This document shows, piece by piece, positions 1-5,474 of a stretch of 5,474 nucleotides of DNA; positions within the stretch are counted from its first letter, which is position 1, and every line of letters starts with the position of its first letter. A model generated the notes under the pieces. That model saw only the letters and a program-made list of their open reading frames with translations, was not told the origin of the DNA and searched no databases. The stretch is from the NCBI GenBank assembly GCA_019689775.1, contig JADGGV010000301.1, positions 1 through 5,474 of the forward strand. Reading direction: 5' to 3'. The stretch is from Gemmatimonadota bacterium (GTDB lineage: Bacteria > Gemmatimonadota > Gemmatimonadetes > Longimicrobiales > RSA9). Both the position numbers and the translations under genes were made by a program.

Positions 1-74
1 GGGGGGGGGGGGGGCCCGCGCCCCCCCCCCCCCCCCCGCCGCCGCGTCCGCCGCGGCCCGATGCGAGTGCCGAG
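1..74. other. Low-complexity G/C stretch downstream of the formate dehydrogenase operon
   Basis: A run of 14 G (1-14) is followed by CCCGCG and a run of 17 C (21-37), then GCC/GCG-rich sequence to about position 60. The G and C runs are complementary and could form a very stable hairpin with a 6-base loop. They lie 38 bases or more past the stop codon of the formate dehydrogenase gene, so a terminator-like role is conceivable, but there is no T tract on the minus strand. Homopolymers of this purity at the very end of a sequence are more often assembly or base-calling artefacts. I see no gene start in this stretch. Confidence 0.5.
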
Positions 75-2309
75 TCAGTCCGCCGCGCCCTCCAGCACCG
101 CGCCCGCCCGATACGACGCCGTCTCCACGGGCAACCCGCCCGGCACGAGCCGCACGGCGGAGTACTTGAACTCGGGGATCTTGCCGAACGGGTCCAGCTT
201 CGGGCTGGTGAGCGCGTTCGCCGGCGCCTCCACGAAGCAGAACGGCAGGAACACCGCGCCTCGGGGGATCGAGTCGTCCACCCGCACGATGGCCCGCACC
301 CTCCCCCGCCGCGACTCGACCGTCACGACATCGCCGGCCGAGACGCCCAACTCCGCCGCCAGCTCGCGGCCCATGCTCAGCATCGGCGCCGGCTCGAGCG
401 CGTCCAGCACCTCCGCGCGGCGCGTGATCGCGCCGGTGTGCCAGTGCTCCAGCAGCCGGCCGGTGATCAGCACGTACGGGAAGTCGTCGTCCGGCGGGTC
501 GCCCGGCTCGGCCCAGTCCGCCGGGATCAGCTTCCCCCGCCCGTCCGGCGTCGGGAACCGGTCCACGAAGACGACCTCGTCGCCCGGGTCTCCCTCCCGC
601 CGGCACGGGTACGTGACCGCGTGCTCGCGCTCGAGCCGCTCCCAGGTGATGCCCGCGTAGCTCGGCATCGCCCGCCGCATCTCCTCGAAGACCTGCGCCG
701 GGCCGTCGTAGCTCCAGTCCGCGCCGAGCCGCCGCGCCAGCTCCTGGATGATCCAGAGGTCCTGGCGCGCATCCCCCGGCGGCGGCAGCACCGGCCGGCC
801 GAGCTGCACCCGCCGGTCCGTGTTCGTGTACGTCCCGTACTTCTCGGCGAACGCGCTCGCCGGCAGGATCACGTCCGCGAACGACGCCGTCTCCGTCAGG
901 AAGATCTCCTGCATGACCAGCCACTCGAGGCTCGCCAGCGCTTCCCGTACGTGCTGCACGTCCGGGTCCGACATCGCGGGGTTCTCCCCCATGATGTACA
1001 TCCCGCGGATCGCGCCCTCCCGCGCCGCGTTCATGATCTCGACGACGGTCAGCCCCTTCTTCGGGTCCAGCCCCGGCCGCCCCCACAGCGCCTCGAACTT
1101 CGCCCGGACCGCCGGATCCTCGACGCTCTGGTAGTCCGGGTACACCATCGGGATCAGCCCGACGTCCGACGCGCCCTGCACGTTGTTCTGCCCGCGCAGC
1201 GGGTGCAGCCCCGTCCCGCGCCGCCCGATCTGCCCCGTGATCAGCGCCAGCGCGATCAGACAGCGCGCGTTGTCCGTGCCGTGCACGTGCTGGCTGATCC
1301 CCATCCCCCAGAAGAGCATCGAGTTCCGCGACGTCGCATACAGCCGCGCCGCCGCCCGCACCTCCTCCGCCGGGATCCCGGTGATTGCCGCCATCGCCTC
1401 CGGCGAGTACGCCTTCACCGTCCGGCGCAGGTCGTCGAACCCGGTCGTGCGCGTCGCGATGAACGCATCGTCCGTCAGCCCCTCCTCGATGATCACGTGC
1501 AGCATCGAGTTCAGCAGCGCCACGTCCGTGCCCGGCCGGAACTGCAACGAATGCGTCGCCAACCGCGCGAGCTCCGTCCGCCGCGGGTCCATCAGGATCA
1601 GCTTCGTCCCCCGCTCGATCGCGTTCTTCATGAACGTCGCCGCGACCGGATGGTTGACCGTCGGGTTCGCACCGATGATCACGATGCAGTCCGCGAACTG
1701 CACGTCCGCGACCGGGTTCGACACCGCCGCCGAGCCGAGGCACTCCATCAGCGCCGCCACCGACGAGGCGTGGCAGAGCCGCGTGCAGTGGTCGACGTTG
1801 TTCGTGCCGAACACCGTCCGCACCAGCTTCTGGAAGAGGTACGCCTCCTCGTTGCTCCCCTTCGCGGACCCGAAGCCGGCGAGCGCGCCGCCGCCGTGCG
1901 CGTCACGAATGCGACGAAGCCCCGCCGCCGCCACGTCGAGCGCCTCCTCCCACGTCGCCTCGCGGAACGTGCCCCACGGGTCCGCCGGATCCACCAGCGT
2001 GTTCGCGTCCTTCGGCGCACCCTCCCGCCGGATCAGCGGGACCGTCAGCCGCTGGCGGTTGTGCACGTAGTCGAAGCCGAAACGCCCCTTCACGCACAGC
2101 CGGCCGTGGTTCGACGCCCCCCACCGTCCGGTCACCTGGCGAATGCGGCCCTCCACCACGTGGTACGTGACCTGGCACCCCACGCCGCAGTACGGGCAGA
2201 GCGAGGGCACCTTGCGATCCGTCGCCGGGCGCACGGGCCCGGTCGCGTCCGCGCGCCGCACGGACGCGGAGGTGCCGTTCCCCCTCGAGCCGGTCGTTCC
2301 ATCCGTCAT
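75..2309 (-). CDS. fdhA: Formate dehydrogenase catalytic (molybdopterin) subunit, Cys-type, NAD-linked class
   Basis: This is the 744-residue catalytic subunit that interconverts formate and CO2 at a Mo or W bis-MGD centre in the cytoplasm (FdhF/FdsA family). An Arg/Thr-rich N-terminus of about 33 residues precedes the [4Fe-4S] motif C38-x2-C41-x3-C45 with C72, followed by Lys74 in CVKG, the usual electron-transfer lysine. The active-site motif VDHCTRLCH puts Cys179, encoded by TGC, at the metal-ligand position (Sec in E. coli FdhF), next to His180. Arg372 in LRGQNNVQG matches the catalytic arginine. The EHWHTGAITRR motif near 621-631 and the C-terminal dinucleotide-binding domain (about 609-720) fit formate dehydrogenase rather than nitrate reductase. 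There is no ferredoxin-like N-terminal domain as in FdsA (usually over 900 residues); the gene upstream supplies it. The ATG follows a GAGG-containing ribosome site, 12 bases after the upstream stop. Family assignment is very secure; NAD linkage is inferred from the operon. Confidence 0.95.
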   Translation of the reverse strand: MTDGTTGSRGNGTSASVRRADATGPVRPATDRKVPSLCPYCGVGCQVTYHVVEGRIRQVTGRWGASNHGRLCVKGRFGFDYVHNRQRLTVPLIRREGAPKDANTLVDPADPWGTFREATWEEALDVAAAGLRRIRDAHGGGALAGFGSAKGSNEEAYLFQKLVRTVFGTNNVDHCTRLCHASSVAALMECLGSAAVSNPVADVQFADCIVIIGANPTVNHPVAATFMKNAIERGTKLILMDPRRTELARLATHSLQFRPGTDVALLNSMLHVIIEEGLTDDAFIATRTTGFDDLRRTVKAYSPEAMAAITGIPAEEVRAAARLYATSRNSMLFWGMGISQHVHGTDNARCLIALALITGQIGRRGTGLHPLRGQNNVQGASDVGLIPMVYPDYQSVEDPAVRAKFEALWGRPGLDPKKGLTVVEIMNAAREGAIRGMYIMGENPAMSDPDVQHVREALASLEWLVMQEIFLTETASFADVILPASAFAEKYGTYTNTDRRVQLGRPVLPPPGDARQDLWIIQELARRLGADWSYDGPAQVFEEMRRAMPSYAGITWERLEREHAVTYPCRREGDPGDEVVFVDRFPTPDGRGKLIPADWAEPGDPPDDDFPYVLITGRLLEHWHTGAITRRAEVLDALEPAPMLSMGRELAAELGVSAGDVVTVESRRGRVRAIVRVDDSIPRGAVFLPFCFVEAPANALTSPKLDPFGKIPEFKYSAVRLVPGGLPVETASYRAGAVLEGAAD

Positions 2310-2317
2310 CGGGCCCC

Positions 2318-2321
2318 CCTC
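2318..2321 (-). promoter_or_regulatory. Ribosome binding site of the catalytic subunit gene
   Basis: On the minus strand GAGG, within AGAGGGGGG, lies 8 bases before the ATG at 2309. It falls within the 12-base gap after the upstream TGA. This supports the ATG at 2309 as the start, and the tight spacing suggests translation coupled to the preceding gene. Confidence 0.55.
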
Positions 2322-2999
2322 TCACCACGAACGGTCCAGCGGACTCAGCATGTCCAGCTCGTCCACCACGCCCGCCTCCCACGGGCTGCGCGGCAGGAGC
2401 GCGCCGGTCGGGCACGACTGCACGCACTCACCGCACGCGACGCAGGTGCTCGTGCCCATGGGATCCTCGAGGTCGAAGACGATCCGGGCGCCCGCGCCCC
2501 GGCCGGCGTACCCGATCACATCGTTGACCTGGACCTCCCGGCACGCGCGCACGCACCGCGTGCACTGGATGCACGCGTCGAGGTGCACCGCCATGGCCGG
2601 GTGGGAGAGGTCCGGCGCGGGCGCGGGCCGGCGGGAGAAGCGAGGCGCCCCGACGCCGAGCTCCGTCGCCCAGAGCAGCAGCTCGGAGTCGGCGCGGTAC
2701 GACCCCTCCGGCATGTCGGACAGCAGCAGCTCGAGCACCATGCGCTGCGAGGCGCGCGCCCGCTCCCCCGTCGCCGAGACCTCCATCCCCTCGACCGGGA
2801 CACGGCAGCACGACGGCGCGAGCACGCGCTCCCCCTGGATCTCCACCACGCACGCGCGGCAGTTGCCGTCCGCGCGCATCCCCTCCATGTAGCAGAGGTG
2901 CGGGATGCGCACGCCGGCGCGCTCGGCGGCCTGGAGGATCGTCTCGCCCGGCCGGGCCTCGACGTCCATCCCGTCGACACGAAAGCGCACGCCGCTCAT
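2322..2999 (-). CDS. HoxU/NuoG-N-like iron-sulfur subunit of formate dehydrogenase
   Basis: A 225-residue electron-transfer subunit that probably links the catalytic subunit to the diaphorase fusion protein. Residues 1-78 form a plant-type ferredoxin fold with the [2Fe-2S] motif C36-x10-C47-x2-C50-x13-C64. Residues 138-200 form a two-cluster ferredoxin domain: C143-x2-C146-x2-C149-x3-C153 and C186-x2-C189-x2-C192-x3-C196-P. NuoG, HoxU and FdsA-type proteins normally carry a His-Cys3 [4Fe-4S] motif between these domains. Here the corresponding stretch (about 93-135, beginning LLLSDMPEGS) has no cysteine, and its only His (133) is not in a cluster motif, so that cluster appears absent. The reading frame is open upstream, but the ATG at 2999 is chosen because it has AGGAG 8 bases before it, overlaps the upstream stop as ATGA, and starts right at the ferredoxin fold. 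The domain content equals the N-terminal part of FdsA, here made as a separate protein. Confidence 0.92.
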   Translation of the reverse strand: MSGVRFRVDGMDVEARPGETILQAAERAGVRIPHLCYMEGMRADGNCRACVVEIQGERVLAPSCCRVPVEGMEVSATGERARASQRMVLELLLSDMPEGSYRADSELLLWATELGVGAPRFSRRPAPAPDLSHPAMAVHLDACIQCTRCVRACREVQVNDVIGYAGRGAGARIVFDLEDPMGTSTCVACGECVQSCPTGALLPRSPWEAGVVDELDMLSPLDRSW

Positions 3000-4687
3000 C
3001 TCGCCAGCTCCTGCGGAAAGTACCGGAGCACGGACCGCACCGGATTCGGCGCGGCCTGCCCCAGGCCACAGATCGAGGCGTCCATCATCGTCCGCGACAG
3101 CTCCTCCAGCAGCGGCACGTCCCACTCCGCCGCCTCGAGCAGCTCCACCGCCTTCGCCGTGCCGACGCGGCACGGCGTGCACTTCCCGCACGACTCGTGG
3201 GCGAAGAAGCGCATCAGGTTCAGCGCCGCGTCCCGCGCGCGGTCACGGTCCGAGAGGACCACGATCGCCGCGGAGCCGATGAAGCAGCCGTAGGGCGCCA
3301 GCGCGTCGAAGTCGAGCGGCAGGTCGCCCAGCTCCGCGGGCAGGATCCCGCCCGACGCACCGCCCGGCAGATAGCCGTAGAAGCGGTGTCCCGGCGCCAT
3401 CCCGCCGGCATACTCCTCGATCAGCTCCCGCGCCGTGACTCCGGCGGGCGCCGCGTACACGCCGGGCCGGGCCACTCGCCCGCTCACGGAGAACAGCCGC
3501 TTCCCCTTGTGGCCCCGGACGCCCGCGCCCGCGAACGCCTCCGCCCCTCGCTCCAGGATCTCGCGCAGCCAGTAGACCGTCTCGACGTTGTGCACCAGGG
3601 TCGGGCGGCCGAAGACGCCCACCTGCGCCGGGTACGGCGGCCGCAGCCGTGGCTCCCCCCGCTTCCCCTCCACCGACTCGATGAGGGCCGTCTCCTCCCC
3701 ACAGATGTAGGCGCCCGCGCCGCGCCGCAGGTGGAGCCGGGGCAGCGGGCACGGCGGCGCCGCCTCGAGGGCGGCCACGCACTCGGCCAGCACCTGCCGC
3801 GCGCGGGCGTACTCGTCGCGGACGTAGAGGAAGACGTCCTCGGCCTCCACGACCCACGCCGCCAGCAGCAGCCCCTCCAGCACCCGATGCGGGTCCGATT
3901 CCAGCAGGAAGCGGTCCTTGAACGTCCCCGGCTCCCCCTCGTCCGCGTTCAGCACGACGACGCGCGGCTTCGGCTCCCGGCGCACGAACTCCCACTTGCG
4001 CCCCGACGGGAATCCCGCGCCACCCAGCCCGCGCAGCCCCGAGGCCAGGACCGTCGCCGCGACCTCCTCCGCCGTCCGCGCCCCCGCCACGCACGAGCGC
4101 AGCAGCTCGTAGCCGCCCGCCGCGCGGTACTCCGTGTACCCCACGTAGGGGGCCGGCTCCGGCGTCGTCCGCCCGCCCGCGACCGCCTCCTCCACCCGCT
4201 CCACGGTCGCGGCGTGGACGGGGGCGTGCCCGACCTTCACCGCCGGCGCATGGTCGCACCGGCCGATGCACGACGCCGGCAGGACGCGCACGCCTGGCCC
4301 CAGCCGCGCCGCGAGCTGCGCCCGCAGCGCCTCGCTCCCGGCCAGCGCGCAGGAGATCGACTCGCACACGCGCACCGTCACCGACGGCGGCGCCTCGTCG
4401 CCCTCCTTTACGACGTCGAAGTGCTCGTAGAACGTGGCGACCTCGTAGACCTCCGCCATCGCGAGGCGCAGCTCGGCCGCGAGCGCGGTCAGGTGGCGGG
4501 CCGAGAGGTGTCCGTGCGCATCCTGGATCCGGTGGAGGCACTCGATCAGGAGGTCGCGGCGGCGGGGGAGGTCACCGAGCAGGGCCCGGACCTCCGCGAG
4601 CGCTGCCGGGTCCACCTGCCGCCCCTTCGGGATCGGGCGGCCGACCGGGCGCCCCCGGCGTGGTCGTGTTCTCTGGTCAGGGGACAT
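2996..4687 (-). CDS. NuoE-NuoF fusion: NADH-binding diaphorase subunit of NAD-dependent formate dehydrogenase (FdsG-FdsB-like)
   Basis: A 563-residue fusion that transfers electrons between the Fe-S relay and NAD(H). A basic, probably disordered N-terminus (1-24) leads into a NuoE/FdsG thioredoxin-like domain (about 25-170) with [2Fe-2S] ligands C108-x4-C113 and C140-x3-C144. A Pro-rich linker (about 171-180) leads to a NuoF/FdsB domain. It shows the FMN-site glycine-rich motif GLRGLGGAGFPSGRKW (217-232), NADEGEPGTFKDR (247-259), the NADH/FMN motif GAGAYICGEE (323-332), an SLBB-like stretch (about 398-428), and the [4Fe-4S] motif ESCGKCTPC (C500, C503, C506) with C540. All cofactor ligands are intact. 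NuoE and NuoF relatives are normally separate proteins of roughly 160 and 420 residues or more, so the length fits a full fusion. The gene is first in the operon and ends in a 4-base ATGA overlap with the next. The ATG at 4687 has only a weak ribosome site (GACGAG); a downstream GTG at Val25 is a possible alternative start. Hydrogenase diaphorases share these domains, but the adjacent FdhA decides the role. Confidence 0.94.
   Translation of the reverse strand: MSPDQRTRPRRGRPVGRPIPKGRQVDPAALAEVRALLGDLPRRRDLLIECLHRIQDAHGHLSARHLTALAAELRLAMAEVYEVATFYEHFDVVKEGDEAPPSVTVRVCESISCALAGSEALRAQLAARLGPGVRVLPASCIGRCDHAPAVKVGHAPVHAATVERVEEAVAGGRTTPEPAPYVGYTEYRAAGGYELLRSCVAGARTAEEVAATVLASGLRGLGGAGFPSGRKWEFVRREPKPRVVVLNADEGEPGTFKDRFLLESDPHRVLEGLLLAAWVVEAEDVFLYVRDEYARARQVLAECVAALEAAPPCPLPRLHLRRGAGAYICGEETALIESVEGKRGEPRLRPPYPAQVGVFGRPTLVHNVETVYWLREILERGAEAFAGAGVRGHKGKRLFSVSGRVARPGVYAAPAGVTARELIEEYAGGMAPGHRFYGYLPGGASGGILPAELGDLPLDFDALAPYGCFIGSAAIVVLSDRDRARDAALNLMRFFAHESCGKCTPCRVGTAKAVELLEAAEWDVPLLEELSRTMMDASICGLGQAAPNPVRSVLRYFPQELAR
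3008..3012 (-). promoter_or_regulatory. Ribosome binding site of the iron-sulfur subunit gene
   Basis: Minus-strand AGGAG lies 8 bases before the ATG at 2999, inside the last codons of the NuoE-NuoF fusion gene. It fixes the start against the longer open frame that extends to 3191, and it fits translational coupling through the ATGA overlap at 2996-2999. Confidence 0.7.
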
Positions 4688-4719
4688 GGCCGCGGCTCGT
4701 CAGCGGGGCGCGCGCGCGA

Positions 4720-4735
4720 GGCCCGGGGCCGGGCC
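4720..4735 (-). other. GC-rich leader hairpin upstream of the NuoE-NuoF start
   Basis: GGCCCGG (4720-4726) and CCGGGCC (4729-4735) are perfect inverted copies 2 bases apart. In RNA this would fold as a short, very stable stem with about 4 unpaired bases. It lies between the predicted transcription start (about 4766) and the start codon at 4687, so it would sit in the 5' leader of the operon mRNA. In sequence this GC-rich such repeats also arise by chance, and no T tract follows it, so it is not called a terminator. Confidence 0.3.
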
Positions 4736-4762
4736 AGCGCCGGCGCGTGCGTGAGCGAGGGT

Positions 4763-4775
4763 GTTCGGTCCGAAC
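4763..4775. promoter_or_regulatory. Candidate operator: 13-bp inverted repeat at the formate dehydrogenase promoter
   Basis: GTTCGG-T-CCGAAC is a perfect inverted repeat with 6-base arms around one central base. It contains more A/T than its surroundings and overlaps the predicted -10 element and transcription start of the minus-strand operon. That placement would suit a repressor that blocks polymerase. No regulator gene is present in the window and I do not recognise the motif as a known family site, so the binding protein is unknown. Confidence 0.4.
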
Positions 4776-4801
4776 CTATCCGACCCCCCGGACGCTCGCA
4801 A
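4773..4801 (-). promoter_or_regulatory. Candidate sigma70-type promoter of the formate dehydrogenase operon
   Basis: On the minus strand TTGCGA (4801-4796) is followed by a 17-base spacer and TAGGTT (4778-4773). These match 4 of 6 and 3 of 6 positions of the TTGACA/TATAAT consensus at ideal spacing, in one of the few less GC-rich patches of the intergenic region. Transcription would start near 4766, leaving a leader of about 79 bases before the ATG at 4687. The match is modest and promoter consensus in this organism is unknown. Confidence 0.35.
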
Positions 4802-4828
4802 CCCGTTTGATCATGCGCGCGTGCGTGT

Positions 4829-4854
4829 CCGGCCCCGCCGCCCGCGGCGGCCGG
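4829..4854. repeat. GC-rich inverted repeat in the divergent intergenic region
   Basis: GCCGCC (4837-4842) and GGCGGC (4846-4851) form perfect arms around CGC. Partly overlapping CCGG copies at 4829-4832 and 4851-4854 could extend the structure. It lies upstream of the predicted operon promoter and about 140 bases upstream of the lipoprotein gene. There is no T tract on either strand. The rest of 4861-4983 is featureless GC-rich sequence with one TATTCA at 4895-4900 that could be a -10 element for the lipoprotein gene, but it has no convincing -35. Confidence 0.25.
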
Positions 4855-4983
4855 CATGGGTCAACCGACTCTGGGCCACACCCCGCACACTCCCTATTCA
4901 TGGCGCCGCCGCGCGAAACCGAGGCGCTCCGGCGCCATCCCGGACGGGGTGGCTCCCGCAACGGCGCGGCCGAACCTGTTCCC

Positions 4984-4987
4984 GGAG
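4984..4987 (+). promoter_or_regulatory. Ribosome binding site of the Bor-family lipoprotein gene
   Basis: GGAG lies 6 bases before the ATG at 4994. The frame stays open upstream to an ATG at 4856, but that extension is rich in Arg, Pro and His and would bury the signal peptide inside the protein. The ribosome site and the signal peptide together select 4994 as the start. Confidence 0.75.
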
Positions 4988-4993
4988 ACCTTC

Positions 4994-5440
4994 ATGAACG
5001 CGATCCGCTTCGCCCGCACGCTCGCCGCCGCCTCCATCGTCGCTGCGGTCTTCGCCACCACGGCGTGCTATCACGCGGTCATCGAGACCGGTCGGCAGCC
5101 GTCCGGCCAGAGCATCAAGCAGCCGTGGGCCATGTCGTTCGTCTACGGCCTCGTCCCGCCGCCGGTCGTCGAGGCGGCGTCGAAGTGCCCGAACGGCGCC
5201 GCCAAGGTCGAGACGCAGCATTCCTTCCTCAACTCGCTGGTCGGCGGAATCACATTCGGCATTGTCACCCCAATGACGATCCAGGTCGACTGCGCCGCCT
5301 CCGGCAGTCGTGCAGGGATGGCCGATGCGGCCGCCGTCATCGACGCCGACGGCGCCTCGTCTGCCGACCTCGAGAAGATCTTCAACGAGGCGATTCGGAC
5401 CGCCCAGACCGAAGACGCGCCGGTCTACGTCCGGTTCTAG
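4994..5440 (+). CDS. Bor-family lipoprotein with C-terminal extension
   Basis: A 148-residue predicted lipoprotein. The signal peptide has a basic start (MNAIRFAR), a hydrophobic Ala/Val core (about 9-21) and the lipobox TTAC, with Cys25 as the lipidated residue. The mature part aligns with phage lambda Bor as I recall it: SFVYGLVPPPVVEAASKC (48-65) matches the segment before Bor's conserved cysteine, and VETQHSFLNSLVGGITFGI (72-90), then VTPMTIQVDC (91-100), matches Bor's TETQQTFVNGLLGFITLGI and the following TP...C. Cys65 and Cys100 are conserved and may pair. Bor is 97 residues and ends about here. This protein continues about 48 more residues, Ala/Asp-rich and then amphipathic, ending VYVRF, which I do not recognise. 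Lambda Bor and E. coli Iss are outer-membrane lipoproteins linked to serum resistance; no such role can be inferred here, since no phage genes are nearby. It is transcribed away from the formate dehydrogenase operon, with no evident functional link. Confidence 0.85.
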   Translation: MNAIRFARTLAAASIVAAVFATTACYHAVIETGRQPSGQSIKQPWAMSFVYGLVPPPVVEAASKCPNGAAKVETQHSFLNSLVGGITFGIVTPMTIQVDCAASGSRAGMADAAAVIDADGASSADLEKIFNEAIRTAQTEDAPVYVRF

Positions 5441-5447
5441 CCGGACT

Positions 5448-5474
5448 CCCCACGATCCCAGTACAATTCGGGGG
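5448..5474 (+). terminator. Possible hairpin after the lipoprotein gene (cut by the window end)
   Basis: CCCC (5448-5451) and CGA (5453-5455) can pair with TCG (5468-5470) and GGGG (5471-5474), giving a 7-bp stem with one bulged A and a 12-base loop. It begins 8 bases after the stop codon. The window ends at the stem, so a following T tract cannot be seen. A weak terminator is possible. Confidence 0.3.

Noticed and set aside
3000..3191. 64-residue N-terminal extension of the iron-sulfur subunit frame
   Set aside because: It overlaps the conserved [4Fe-4S] end of the NuoE-NuoF fusion in another frame and has low-complexity Gly/Ala/Arg composition. The ATG at 2999 has a strong ribosome site.
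438..3293. Very long plus-strand open frame (951 codons) opposite the catalytic and iron-sulfur genes
   Set aside because: Its translation is dominated by Arg, Pro, His and Val with no domain, and the opposite strand carries fully conserved enzymes. It is a GC-rich antisense shadow.
2322..4687. Diaphorase and HoxU-like genes as part of a bidirectional NiFe hydrogenase
   Set aside because: No hydrogenase large or small subunit is present. The next co-transcribed gene is clearly a molybdopterin formate dehydrogenase.
3197..4810. Plus-strand open frame of 537 codons opposite the NuoE-NuoF fusion
   Set aside because: It has the same Arg/Pro/His-rich shadow composition, no recognisable domain, and full overlap with a gene whose cofactor ligands are all conserved.
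4807..4813. TTGATCA resembling an FNR/CRP half-site between the divergent genes
   Set aside because: Only one half-site is present; the partner ATCAA at the proper spacing is missing (GC-rich sequence follows).
4872..4887. Possible sigma54 promoter upstream of the lipoprotein gene (TGG...GCA with 10 bases between GG and GC)
   Set aside because: The TT before GC is replaced by CC and the CAC of the -24 element is poor. In such GC-rich DNA the GG/GC spacing alone is not convincing.
4856..4993. 46-residue N-terminal extension of the lipoprotein frame
   Set aside because: It would place the signal peptide and lipobox internally. GGAG lies 6 bases before the ATG at 4994, so translation most likely starts there.

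Overview
The window is very GC-rich. It carries one compact three-gene operon on the minus strand, a divergent single gene on the plus strand, and one intergenic region of about 300 bases between them. The strong G/C bias, the dense coupled operon and a lipoprotein with a lipobox all point to a high-GC Gram-negative (two-membrane) bacterium. Gemmatimonadota or a similar soil phylum is a guess, because the window holds no phylogenetic marker.

Minus strand, positions 4687 down to 75, in order of transcription. (1) A 563-residue protein fuses a NuoE-like [2Fe-2S] thioredoxin-fold domain to a NuoF-like FMN/NADH/[4Fe-4S] domain. (2) A 225-residue iron-sulfur protein resembles HoxU or the NuoG N-terminus, with one [2Fe-2S] and two [4Fe-4S] sites. 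(3) A 744-residue molybdopterin (bis-MGD) formate dehydrogenase catalytic subunit has cysteine at the metal-ligand position. Genes 1 and 2 overlap by 4 bases (ATGA) and genes 2 and 3 are 12 bases apart. Together they encode a soluble cytoplasmic NAD-dependent formate dehydrogenase. Formate is oxidised to CO2 at the Mo/W site, electrons cross the Fe-S clusters of the catalytic and ferredoxin-like subunits, and NAD+ is reduced at the FMN of the fusion protein; CO2 reduction by NADH is also possible. Compared with the well-known FdsGBA enzyme, FdsG and FdsB are merged here, and the ferredoxin-like N-terminus of FdsA is a separate polypeptide that lacks the His-Cys3 cluster ligands.

Positions 4688-4993 are the divergent intergenic region. 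It contains a candidate sigma70-type promoter for the operon (17-bp spacer), with a perfect 13-bp inverted repeat over the -10 and start region, plus GC-rich hairpins.

Plus strand, 4994-5440: a 148-residue lipoprotein of the Bor family (phage lambda Bor / E. coli Iss relatives) with a C-terminal extension of about 48 residues.

Positions 1-74 are low complexity, with G14 and C17 homopolymers, and may be a contig-edge artefact. They cut off whatever follows the formate dehydrogenase operon; no fdhD, fdsD or cofactor gene is visible.
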